From contig SHZA01000002.1 of the NCBI GenBank assembly GCA_009692515.1, positions 1 to 32,000 on the forward strand: DNA of 32,000 nucleotides, read 5' to 3'. The position numbers were made by a program, and so were the translations under genes. The notes below the pieces were generated by a model, which saw only the letters and a list, made by a program, of their open reading frames with translations, was not told where the DNA came from and did not search any database. Shown here piece after piece: positions 25,056 to 32,000 of this stretch. The first letter of the stretch is position 1. Every line of letters begins with the position of its first letter. This stretch comes from Bdellovibrionales bacterium (GTDB lineage: Bacteria > Bdellovibrionota > FAC87 > UBA2466).

Positions 25056-25757
25056 ATGAAACAACCATTCACATTTAAAGAAAATGGATTCACGCTTTTA
25101 GAGGTTCTTTTATCCATGGCCATCTTTAGTATTATCGCTTTAACTACGATTAAACAAATAACGCTAATTAGAAATACAAAGGATACAGCTTTTAGAGATA
25201 TTGATGGCTACTCCAATGCTCGGGCTGCTTTGAGCGCTATTGAAATTGATCTTCGACAAGCCTTTCATGTTTCATATGAGGATCTAGGGGAGGACAGTAA
25301 AAAAGCTTTGCTTCAAAACGGTACGGTCACTCACACTCTATTTGACGGTAGAAAGACTGAGATCGTTTTCACATCTCTTTCTCATCGCAACTACTTTGTT
25401 GGTCGTCGAGAAAGTGAACAAACTGAAATTTCCTTCTTTTTACAGTCGGCTAAGGATAGTAAATACAGCACACTACTGAAACGCGAATCAGAATTGATCG
25501 ACGATAATGCCTATGAAGGGGGCACCTCTTTTACCCTTTTAGAAAACATAGTCTCTTTAGAGTTTCAATATCTAGATCCCAAAACATTTAAATGGGAAGA
25601 TGCTTGGAATTCAGACGGAGGTACTTTTAGGGATAAATTCCCCGGCGCAGTTAAAATAAAATTAGTCGTCGCCAGTGAAAAGTCAAAGCCGCTTACCGTA
25701 GAAACTGAGTTCAAAATATCATTTCCAAATAATGACCCTTATTTGGTGCAGTTTTAA
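25056..25757 (+). CDS. gspJ: T2SS minor pseudopilin GspJ
   Basis: A 233-residue pseudopilin with an 11-residue leader ending NG and mature FTLLEVLLSMAIFSIIAL (Glu at +5). Downstream, YSNARAALSAIEIDLRQAF is the typical GspJ segment, and the C-terminal beta domain includes LEFQYLDPKTFKWEDAWNSD, matching GspJ. It belongs to the GspI-J-K tip complex. The gene starts 14 bp after gspI and ends 1 bp before gspK. Length is close to the family norm. Confidence 0.92.
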   Translation: MKQPFTFKENGFTLLEVLLSMAIFSIIALTTIKQITLIRNTKDTAFRDIDGYSNARAALSAIEIDLRQAFHVSYEDLGEDSKKALLQNGTVTHTLFDGRKTEIVFTSLSHRNYFVGRRESEQTEISFFLQSAKDSKYSTLLKRESELIDDNAYEGGTSFTLLENIVSLEFQYLDPKTFKWEDAWNSDGGTFRDKFPGAVKIKLVVASEKSKPLTVETEFKISFPNNDPYLVQF

Positions 25758-25758
25758 T

Positions 25759-27159
25759 ATGAAAGTTACTATTAAAAAATACAAAACAACTAATAAGGGC
25801 GTGGCTCTTCTTACAGTATTGGTTTCTGTATTTATTATTAGTTTACTCACTATTGAGTTTCAATATAGCGTAGCTATTGAAAGAAAGCTTTCCTATGGTG
25901 ACCTGAATCAACTACAGGCTCACTACCTGGCAAAGTCTGGTGTAAAGTTTGCTCTTTTGCGGTTGGTTCTTTTTTCCAGGGCCAACAAGGATAAATCGCT
26001 TGATGCGGTTAAAACATTTCTTCCGGCTATTTGGAACCTCCCTATTCCCGCTTTTCCTCCAGCCAAATCCAAAATAAAACAACTTTTCAAGGCGGATCAG
26101 GACGCAGCTGAAAAAGCCATTGAGGAAACAAAAATTAGTATCGGACAATTTACCGAAACGATTTCCAGTGAATCTGCAAAGATTAATCTTAACTCGCTTT
26201 TTGTTCCAGAGGAGCAACGAGTCGGAGACTTTAATAATATTTCATTTGCGAGTACTAGTCCGCCTAAGGGGCTCTATGAATATGTTGCCAGGTTACTTTT
26301 TAATACCGTAACCCAAATTTTTAAGGGCTCAGAGAATCCAGTGGAAGACTTTGGAAATATCAGACCTGAAGAGGTCGTTTTTGACATTATGGATTGGGTA
26401 AACCCAAATACGGTCGACTTTGGTTCTGGTAACAAAGATAGGTTTTACGAGCAACAAAAGCCGCCCTATAAATCAAAAAAAGGACGGTTTTTCACTCTTG
26501 AAGAGTTAAAACTCGTTAAGTCTATTGAAGATAATTTGTATAAAAAGTTAAAGCCTTTTGTAACCGTTTTTTCCTATGACGGTAAAATAGACCTTAATGG
26601 AGCTTCAAAAGATGTATTGAGGGCGATCTATCCCGATTTTTCAGATGATGATCTTAATAGAATTCAAGAAGAAAAAACTAAGATCGGGACATGGTCCACC
26701 ACAAAAGCTTTTGTTTCCTTTGTAGTGGGAACTCTAAATCGAAGTGGTTTCCAAAGTTTGTATCCAGATGAAGCCCAATACCCTTTCACCGTTAAGAGCT
26801 ATAGTTTTATTATTGAGGGAATAGGCAGCATTCCCAAAAGTAAGTACGTGATCCAAAAGAAAATTAGAGTTGCTGTCGCTCTCACTACCGCTAGTGGGGT
26901 GAGCAAGAAATCCACCGCTACCGATCCTCCTACCTGCGAAAAGGATCCCGACTTTTTTTGGTACCTAGCAGCCAATGCCTGTTATGCTAGACCTACTAAT
27001 AAATTAGATTGTCAGAATATTCTGGTGGGACAATGGGTTCCAGTTGGGACGGGATTTGGGTGCTCATTAAATAATCAGGGGATAATTTCACCGCCCCCCG
27101 TTAGTCAAACGGTTCTTGAGCCCAATGCCATAAAGATTCTTTATTGGATGGAAACTTAA
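25759..27159 (+). CDS. gspK: T2SS tip pseudopilin GspK with a cysteine-containing C-terminal extension
   Basis: I start at the ATG at 25759, 1 bp after the gspJ stop, giving 466 residues; a start 27 bp earlier would lengthen the leader without benefit. The 14-residue leader ends KG, and the mature protein begins VALLTVLVSVFIISLL. It lacks Glu at +5, as is usual for GspK, which caps the pseudopilus. YLAKSGVKFALL and the SAM-like segment IDLNGASKDVLRAIYPDFSD are family features. After about 385 an extension carries Cys393, 408, 418 and 435 and aromatic residues (FFWYLAANACYAR), not part of standard GspK. It could form a disulfide-bonded surface knob on the tip. The C terminus is Pro-rich (SPPPVSQT). 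Confidence 0.92.
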   Translation: MKVTIKKYKTTNKGVALLTVLVSVFIISLLTIEFQYSVAIERKLSYGDLNQLQAHYLAKSGVKFALLRLVLFSRANKDKSLDAVKTFLPAIWNLPIPAFPPAKSKIKQLFKADQDAAEKAIEETKISIGQFTETISSESAKINLNSLFVPEEQRVGDFNNISFASTSPPKGLYEYVARLLFNTVTQIFKGSENPVEDFGNIRPEEVVFDIMDWVNPNTVDFGSGNKDRFYEQQKPPYKSKKGRFFTLEELKLVKSIEDNLYKKLKPFVTVFSYDGKIDLNGASKDVLRAIYPDFSDDDLNRIQEEKTKIGTWSTTKAFVSFVVGTLNRSGFQSLYPDEAQYPFTVKSYSFIIEGIGSIPKSKYVIQKKIRVAVALTTASGVSKKSTATDPPTCEKDPDFFWYLAANACYARPTNKLDCQNILVGQWVPVGTGFGCSLNNQGIISPPPVSQTVLEPNAIKILYWMET

Positions 27160-27160
27160 A

Positions 27161-27167
27161 AGAGGAA
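27161..27167 (+). promoter_or_regulatory. Ribosome binding site fixing the gspL start
   Basis: AGAGGAA directly precedes tandem ATG codons at 27168 and 27171; its spacing suits the second. Confidence 0.6.
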
Positions 27168-27170
27168 ATG

Positions 27171-28763
27171 ATGAGAATATTAGCTTTAGAATTGGGAAGT
27201 TGGAGTGTGAAGGGAGTTGAATTCGAATCGGGGTTTCGCCGATTTGAAATTTTAGACTTTCACGAAGTCAGACTTCCATTACGATTAAGTGACCCCGTCG
27301 AGTTGTACAAACGGGCCATCACAGATCTTTTTGCTAAGCTTCCCAGTAATCCCGATAAGGTAGTGTTGTCATTGCCTGCTTCAAATATTTCATTGCGATT
27401 TCTTACGATTCCTGTCAAACAACGAAAAAAAGCGGAGCAGATGTACCGCTTTGAGCTAGAAGATTCTCTCCCCTTTAAATTAGACGACACTGTGGTTGAA
27501 CATGTCATCTATTCTCAAAAAGATTCCAGTTTAGTTTTTGCAGCCATTGCACCCAATCGATTCATTATCCAGCATCTAGACTATTTAAAAAAGATCGGCC
27601 TAGATCCAGACTGGCTTACATTCGAGGGAATGGGCCTTCTTAATTTATATTTAGGCTCATTAGTCAAAGAGTCCCCAGAAACATTAGGGCCCACGCTTCT
27701 TCTGGATGTGGGCCACACCAAAACCAATTTATCGATTGTAAACGAAAACCGTATAGAGGTCTTTCGTAGTTTCTCATGGGGTGGATTTGCCATCACACAA
27801 AATATTGCCTTGGCCACCGGCCTTCCTTTAGAGGACTCCGAATTTCAAAAGCATCAAATGGTTCTAGATAACGCTCCAAATGAACAAACAAATATAGAGT
27901 TAAGGACCACTACATTACAGGCTATAGGGCCACTCCTAAGCGAGATAAATCATAGTTTAGTTTCCTATAGAAATACTACCAAGCAATCGATTACCTCTAT
28001 TCAGCTATCCGGTGGTACCGCCATGTTAAAAGGGCTACCAGAAATTATCGGAAAACAACTAGGCGGGCTCCCTTGTAATATTTTTGATCCCGCACGCACA
28101 TTTCCATTAAAAGAAAGTCTTCGCGCCAACTTAGAGGCCCCTCGTTTTTGTGAAGGTTGGGGTCGTGGAAATGTATTCGGCAGAAAATCTCCGTTAGTGT
28201 TTAATTTCCGAAAGAAGTTTTTTGGTAAGCATACTTCACTCGGGGAAATATCCGCCTTTGTTAGCAATCCCAATGTTTTAAAATTAGGAAGATATGGCGC
28301 GACGCTTATTTTTATTCTTTTTATTCACGTGACCGCAGCATCATATTTTGCAGAACAGGAAAGTGTTAAGGCAAATGAGGAACTTAAAAAAGTTTTTGCA
28401 GACACCTTTAAAAGTGCACCCAAAGCACTAAAAACAACGCTCACTTCCAATCCCCAAGAGCTCAAAAAATATATTGAAACAAAAAACAAAGAAATGGAAC
28501 AAAAGCTTAAAATGGTCTCCAAAGGAAAAGAGTCGATGATTTCCAATGTTAAAAAAATCACAGACAGTTTTCCCGGAACCGTTCGCGTCGACGTTAATAA
28601 ACTTGAAATTAATGATAGGAACTTAACAATGGAAGGGGTCTTATACGAAGGTGACATTACTTCCGTGACTGAAAACCTCAAAAAAATTCCATTATTAAGT
28701 GAGGTTTTAATCACTCTTGAAGGCCAAAGATTTACCTATCGCGCAAAAGTAAATGGGAGGTAA
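27171..28763 (+). CDS. gspL: T2SS platform protein GspL (PilM-like cytoplasmic domain)
   Basis: A 530-residue protein. I prefer the ATG at 27171 for ribosome-site spacing; earlier starts overlap gspK. The cytoplasmic actin-like fold (1-320) resembles PilM: ALELGSWSVKGVEF phosphate-1 loop, LLLDVGHTKTNLSIV phosphate-2 loop at about 176-190, SGGTAMLKGLPE adenosine loop at about 280-291. One TM helix (about 374-393) is followed by a coiled segment and a small periplasmic ferredoxin-like domain (about 460-530). GspL binds GspE and GspM. The periplasmic part also recalls PilN, so the protein looks like a PilM-PilN fusion. gspM follows after 3 bp. Confidence 0.9.
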   Translation: MRILALELGSWSVKGVEFESGFRRFEILDFHEVRLPLRLSDPVELYKRAITDLFAKLPSNPDKVVLSLPASNISLRFLTIPVKQRKKAEQMYRFELEDSLPFKLDDTVVEHVIYSQKDSSLVFAAIAPNRFIIQHLDYLKKIGLDPDWLTFEGMGLLNLYLGSLVKESPETLGPTLLLDVGHTKTNLSIVNENRIEVFRSFSWGGFAITQNIALATGLPLEDSEFQKHQMVLDNAPNEQTNIELRTTTLQAIGPLLSEINHSLVSYRNTTKQSITSIQLSGGTAMLKGLPEIIGKQLGGLPCNIFDPARTFPLKESLRANLEAPRFCEGWGRGNVFGRKSPLVFNFRKKFFGKHTSLGEISAFVSNPNVLKLGRYGATLIFILFIHVTAASYFAEQESVKANEELKKVFADTFKSAPKALKTTLTSNPQELKKYIETKNKEMEQKLKMVSKGKESMISNVKKITDSFPGTVRVDVNKLEINDRNLTMEGVLYEGDITSVTENLKKIPLLSEVLITLEGQRFTYRAKVNGR

Positions 28764-28766
28764 TCG

Positions 28767-29417
28767 ATGGAAAATACGATGAAAATTAAAGAATGGATTA
28801 ATGAAAAGGCTCCTTGGTTAGCCGTTCTCTACGAAAATAAATATTTCAGCGCAGGCTATGATAAGTTAGCGGGCCTCCCTCCTGTAAAACAAAAAAAAGT
28901 TGTGACTTGGTTTTTAATGGCGTCTATTTCCATCACGTTTCTTTATCTGTTAGCCTCCTACATATCCCTGTGGTCGATAAGTTCAGGAACTGAAGAAATT
29001 TATTCGATGAATAATATGATTCTTCAGTATCAGAAGTATCGACGAGATAAGAGTGAGGAGCTTCAATTATTAAATCGCAATTCTCAATTGGCAGGCACAG
29101 GTCAGTTAAAGCAGGTTTTGTTAAAAGCGGCAGGTTCTGCCGGTATTTCCCCCCGAATGATTCAGGTGGAAGAGCGGGGCGAGGCTGGTGTTGGCGGGGG
29201 AGATTCTAAAAAGAAGGAGGTTAAAATCAAAGAAAGCACCGTTTCACTCCAGAGAGTTAATTTAACCCAAGTATCTAACTATCTAAAAGCCATTGAATAC
29301 GGAACCTACAACCTTTCCGTTTCTTCTATTAAAATTATAAACGATGAAAAACTTCGCGGGTATCTCACCGTTGATATTACGGTTATGGCTTATCTGTTTG
29401 AGGGCGATGAGGGCTAA
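28767..29417 (+). CDS. gspM: T2SS platform protein GspM
   Basis: A 216-residue bitopic protein. A cytoplasmic segment of about 43 residues precedes the TM helix (VTWFLMASISITFLYLLASY, about 45-64). A coiled region and a C-terminal ferredoxin-like domain follow (about 110-210; VSLQRVNLTQVSNYLKAIE), as in GspM. It has a longer N-terminal cytoplasmic part than classical GspM and a Gly-rich loop with charged residues (GEAGVGGGDSKKKEVK). GspM stabilises GspL in the platform. GGGAGG overlapping the gspL stop is its ribosome site. Sequence conservation in this family is low, so context carries weight. Confidence 0.85.
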   Translation: MENTMKIKEWINEKAPWLAVLYENKYFSAGYDKLAGLPPVKQKKVVTWFLMASISITFLYLLASYISLWSISSGTEEIYSMNNMILQYQKYRRDKSEELQLLNRNSQLAGTGQLKQVLLKAAGSAGISPRMIQVEERGEAGVGGGDSKKKEVKIKESTVSLQRVNLTQVSNYLKAIEYGTYNLSVSSIKIINDEKLRGYLTVDITVMAYLFEGDEG

Positions 29418-29420
29418 AAA

Positions 29421-30356
29421 ATGAAGCAAGGATTTGGAATTAAGGTTTTATCGTTCGTGGGATTGTTTCTATTTACTCTTTTTGTTTTTTTTCCACTTAA
29501 TAATCTCAAGGGCTATATTTTCGATAAGGTTTATAGGAACAGTGGGGTATTACTTATTTCAGAGTCTATTTATATCTCTTTTCTGGGAATTCCTGGTGTT
29601 GGAATGAAAAACGTAAGCGTCACCCTGCCGCTTGCAGAGGAAGAGATTGAGCTTCACAGTGAGACTGTCACTCTCAGGCCCTCGCTGTCAGGTTTTTTTC
29701 CACCGCATCCTGGGCTCTCTGTTAAAATTTCCAATCTTAAAAAGGGTGGCGATATTTATACTAAAATAGGAAAAGGAGGGCATTCCGTATCCTTTTACCT
29801 AGATGCTGAAAAGGTAAATCTAGAGCAGGTGGGTGCCAGAAATGGAAGCCCTCCGATTAGTGGAGACTTAAATATTTCCTCCGATATCAACTTTAATGAA
29901 GCCGATGTTTCTAAGTCGACCGGCTTCTTTAATATGACCGCCTCCGGCCTAACAATAAATCAGCAGACACTTAGCCCACCAGATCCCGGTATGGCTGCAT
30001 TTAGTTTTCTTGTTCCTGCTATGAAAATTGGAAAGCTAACAGGAAGTCTCGCCATGAAAAATGGTATTCTAGAGATCACGCAATTTAGGTTTGGAGAGGA
30101 GGCCGCTTCAGATTTCAAAGGGAATATTAGTGGCGAGGTCAAATTAGATAAAATATTTGAGCAATCAACTTTTAATGTAGCTCTCAAACTAAAACTATCG
30201 CAGAAAATACTAAATAATCCAGAGGCCAAAACATTCACAAGTTTTTTAAGCAGCTATCAATTGTCTCCAGGAGAATATGGTTTAAAATGGAATGCTAGCG
30301 TCAAAGATTTTACTAACTTTTCAATAAAAGCGATTCCAGAAAAGCTAAACAACTAA
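29421..30356 (+). CDS. gspN: T2SS protein GspN
   Basis: A 311-residue protein with one N-terminal membrane anchor (KVLSFVGLFLFTLFVFFPLN, about 9-28) and an extended beta-rich periplasmic region (GDLNISSDINFNEAD, GEVKLDKIFEQSTFNVALKL) reminiscent of AsmA-like repeats. It follows gspM by 3 bp at the end of the operon and matches the GspN type common in former deltaproteobacterial T2SS loci. Its function is not well defined; it may help assemble or stabilise the envelope part of the machine. It is the last clear gene of the operon, before the hairpin at 30382-30404. Confidence 0.85.
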   Translation: MKQGFGIKVLSFVGLFLFTLFVFFPLNNLKGYIFDKVYRNSGVLLISESIYISFLGIPGVGMKNVSVTLPLAEEEIELHSETVTLRPSLSGFFPPHPGLSVKISNLKKGGDIYTKIGKGGHSVSFYLDAEKVNLEQVGARNGSPPISGDLNISSDINFNEADVSKSTGFFNMTASGLTINQQTLSPPDPGMAAFSFLVPAMKIGKLTGSLAMKNGILEITQFRFGEEAASDFKGNISGEVKLDKIFEQSTFNVALKLKLSQKILNNPEAKTFTSFLSSYQLSPGEYGLKWNASVKDFTNFSIKAIPEKLNN

Positions 30357-30373
30357 AATTAAAAGGTGGTTCG

Positions 30374-30430
30374 ATGAAATATAGTCACGCTAATAGCGTG
30401 ACTAAGCTTCCGTACTTCTCGCTTGGGTAG
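30374..30430 (+). CDS. Possible 18-residue peptide at the end of the T2SS operon
   Basis: AAGGTGG (30363-30369) sits 4 bp before an ATG that opens an 18-codon frame, MKYSHANSVTKLPYFSLG, ending TAG. It starts 17 bp after the gspN stop and contains the 30382-30404 hairpin. It overlaps the 3' end of the convergent ABC permease on the other strand. It may be fortuitous, since codons inside a palindrome are constrained. No family can be named. Confidence 0.2.
   Translation: MKYSHANSVTKLPYFSLG
30382..30404. terminator. 10-bp perfect hairpin between convergent operons
   Basis: TAGTCACGCT and AGCGTGACTA form a perfect 10-bp stem with loop AAT, located where the T2SS operon and the ABC exporter operon meet. 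The TAG stop of the permease gene lies in the stem. It could act as a bidirectional terminator, although neither side has a strong U-run (TATATTTC on the minus strand, AGCTTCC on the plus strand), so factor-assisted termination or 3'-end protection is equally possible. Confidence 0.5.
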
Positions 30431-31211
30431 GATATTTCATTTTCATAAAAAATAACCCATTAAAAATTAAAAGCCATACAAACCAAAGCAACCAATGCTC
30501 TACGCCTACGGTTTCTCCAGTAATTAGTTTTTTAATATCCATTAAAAATTCCCCTACTGGCGGTAGGTTTTTATAGATCAAAAATAGAATTCCAGTCGAT
30601 GACAGGACCTCCTGCCCTGGTTTTCCAGAAAAGACACTTGCAATGGCACCTAATATTTGAAGCACAAAAATAAAGGTGCCTCCGATAAAAAAGGTGGCTA
30701 CCTGCCCGAAAAACAAAGAGCTCACCGCAAGTCCCGACATGACAACTTCTAAACATAATAGCTGGAATAAAAATGTTTTCCCAAGAAACCACCACGGAAA
30801 CTCTGGTTTCAGAACTGCCGCAAAGCCAAAGACTCCCGTATAGCTTCCAATCATTACAAGTTGATTAATGAAAAGAAGTAGGCCACAGCAAAGTAGATAA
30901 CAAACAGGAAAGTTTATTTTAGAAACAGGAAGAACATGGGTTAGTACACTTCTTTCCCCGCGATGTGCGTAGGGGGCCATCCAAATACCGTAAACCGCAG
31001 CAATGCACAGACTAGTGAATATCTGAAAGATTAAGGCGGTATAAACAGCCTCTTTGGGTCCCAAAATCGACACGGCCCCTTGAATAGAAAGGGTGACGTG
31101 ATTTAAAAATTTCATTCCGGAATAATGAATAATGGATGAAAAAAACAGAACGAATAAAACCATTCTCGATCGCAATACATATCTACAATTTTCTAAAAAT
31201 AGGGCACTCAC
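30402..31211 (-). CDS. ABC-2 type exporter permease
   Basis: A 269-residue hydrophobic protein with about six TM helices, the size and topology of an ABC-2 permease paired with a separate ATPase. The N terminus MSALFLENCRYVLRSRM resembles the cytoplasmic coupling helix of such permeases. It starts at a GTG whose last bases overlap the ATPase stop (GTGA), so the two subunits are coupled. No periplasmic adaptor or accessory gene is present. The substrate is unknown; related pairs export lipids, drugs or gliding-type factors. Its stop is inside the 30382-30404 hairpin. Confidence 0.82.
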   Translation of the reverse strand: MSALFLENCRYVLRSRMVLFVLFFSSIIHYSGMKFLNHVTLSIQGAVSILGPKEAVYTALIFQIFTSLCIAAVYGIWMAPYAHRGERSVLTHVLPVSKINFPVCYLLCCGLLLFINQLVMIGSYTGVFGFAAVLKPEFPWWFLGKTFLFQLLCLEVVMSGLAVSSLFFGQVATFFIGGTFIFVLQILGAIASVFSGKPGQEVLSSTGILFLIYKNLPPVGEFLMDIKKLITGETVGVEHWLLWFVWLLIFNGLFFMKMKYPTQARSTEA

Positions 31212-31942
31212 GATGATTGTACTTCCACTTTAGCAGTAAAGGCCTTTTCGATACTGCCAAATTGCTGCACGAGATTTGTTACCGATTCTTTCATTATCAC
31301 AGATCCGTGATGCATCATCACCACATCGGTACAACAATTTTCTAATTCCGATAAAATATGCGAGCTATAAAGTATACTGACTCCCTGCGCTCTATAATCC
31401 CTTAGTTTATCTCTTAGTTTTTGGATCATAAGAGGATCAAGCCCATTTAGGGGCTCATCCAAAATCAAAAGTTCCGGTTTTCCCAAAAAAGCTTGTGCTA
31501 AGATCAATCGGCGTCTCATTCCTTTTGAGTATTGGCTCACACGCTTATCTGGAGTTAGCTCAAACCAACTCAGTAGTTCGTCTATTTCTCGTTTCGCCCG
31601 ATTTGAATCACTCATTTTAAATTTGCCTAAAAATTGAAGGTACTCTACCGCGGTTAAATATTCTGGAGGGGTCGCCTCTTCGGGAGCAAATCCTATTTTT
31701 TTTAAAGTTTGGGGAGTGCATTTTTTTTGTCCTAATAAATGGACCTCTCCTTGCCGAATCGGAACCATACCTAACAACGCCCTAATAGAGCTTGTTTTTC
31801 CCGCACCATTGGCTCCAATTAGGCCAATGGCCTGCCCCTTTTTTAGCTCAAATGAAACCCCCTGAATGGCTTTGGCAGCTCCATAGCTCACGCTGACATT
31901 AGTTAACTGAAAAACAGATTCACAATTCAACCTACCGTTCAT
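31208..31942 (-). CDS. ABC exporter ATP-binding protein
   Basis: A 244-residue ABC ATPase of the CcmA/NatA/GldA type. Walker A is GANGAGKT at 43-50, signature YSKGMRRRL at 138-146 (variant of LSGGQ typical of ABC-2 exporters), Walker B LLILDE at 158-163 with PLNGLDP, switch His195. The Q-loop position reads FAPEEATPPEYLT, with Glu replacing the Gln, as in many members of this branch. It energises the permease encoded immediately downstream. There is no Shine-Dalgarno sequence before the ATG. The gene runs away from the window end, and whatever lies upstream is not visible. Confidence 0.92.
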   Translation of the reverse strand: MNGRLNCESVFQLTNVSVSYGAAKAIQGVSFELKKGQAIGLIGANGAGKTSSIRALLGMVPIRQGEVHLLGQKKCTPQTLKKIGFAPEEATPPEYLTAVEYLQFLGKFKMSDSNRAKREIDELLSWFELTPDKRVSQYSKGMRRRLILAQAFLGKPELLILDEPLNGLDPLMIQKLRDKLRDYRAQGVSILYSSHILSELENCCTDVVMMHHGSVIMKESVTNLVQQFGSIEKAFTAKVEVQSS

Positions 31943-31954
31943 TTTAGAAGCACT

Positions 31955-31984
31955 TTCTTATTGGGCTTTTTAAGGGTATATCAA
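31955..31984 (-). promoter_or_regulatory. Weak promoter candidate for the ABC exporter operon
   Basis: On the minus strand TTGATA (31979-31984) and TAAGAA (31955-31960) are separated by 18 bp, upstream of the ATPase ATG. The -35 is good (five of six) but the -10 is poor. Confidence 0.25.
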
Positions 31985-32000
31985 CTTCGTTATGACGACC

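Overview
The window is an AT-rich chromosomal segment from a Gram-negative, diderm bacterium. A type II secretion system (T2SS) operon with a PilM-like GspL and a GspN of the kind found in former deltaproteobacterial lineages, the ftsE-ftsX-envC division cluster and the overall codon and base composition suggest Bdellovibrionota or a related group. That placement is inference, since there is no rRNA or other marker gene in the window. I see no insertion sequence, prophage, CRISPR array or origin.

Region 1 (1-8000) is a small lipid/polyketide locus. The edge holds the 3' end of a gene encoding a GspC-type PDZ domain. Convergent to it, on the minus strand, are three genes joined by 4-bp stop/start overlaps: a membrane acyltransferase, a ketosynthase protein carrying a second, truncated and cysteine-less ketosynthase-like half, and an AT-ACP-KR-DH protein. 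Together they supply one full reductive set without enoyl reductase, with PUFA-synthase-like motifs. A divergent MDR-type (quinone) oxidoreductase could provide the missing reductase in trans.

Region 2 (8050-12156, minus strand) is ftsE-ftsX-envC followed by a secreted class 3 lipase with an unusual cysteine-rich tail. EnvC has the degenerate LytM site typical of amidase activators. Region 3 (12157-16474) has tRNA-Cys(GCA) on the plus strand and, on the minus strand, DUF309, a CDF metal exporter, a small secreted protein, an AroE-like dehydrogenase with an altered shikimate-binding motif, and an OPA-type MFS transporter.

Region 4 (16722-30356, plus strand) is a contiguous, tightly packed T2SS operon gspC-D-E-F-G-H-I-J-K-L-M-N. 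It includes the secretin, ATPase, platform protein, major pseudopilin, four minor pseudopilins and the assembly platform. Prepilin peptidase (GspO) and pilotin (GspS) are absent from the window and must lie elsewhere. Distinctive points are the long GspD tail, a cysteine-bearing GspK extension and a gspH start buried inside gspG. The operon ends at a near-perfect hairpin shared with a convergent two-gene ABC exporter (30402-31942, minus strand).

The most unusual content is the split PKS with its half ketosynthase. The T2SS itself is a recognisable system with lineage-specific embellishments; I did not find evidence for a wholly new defence or mobile system.
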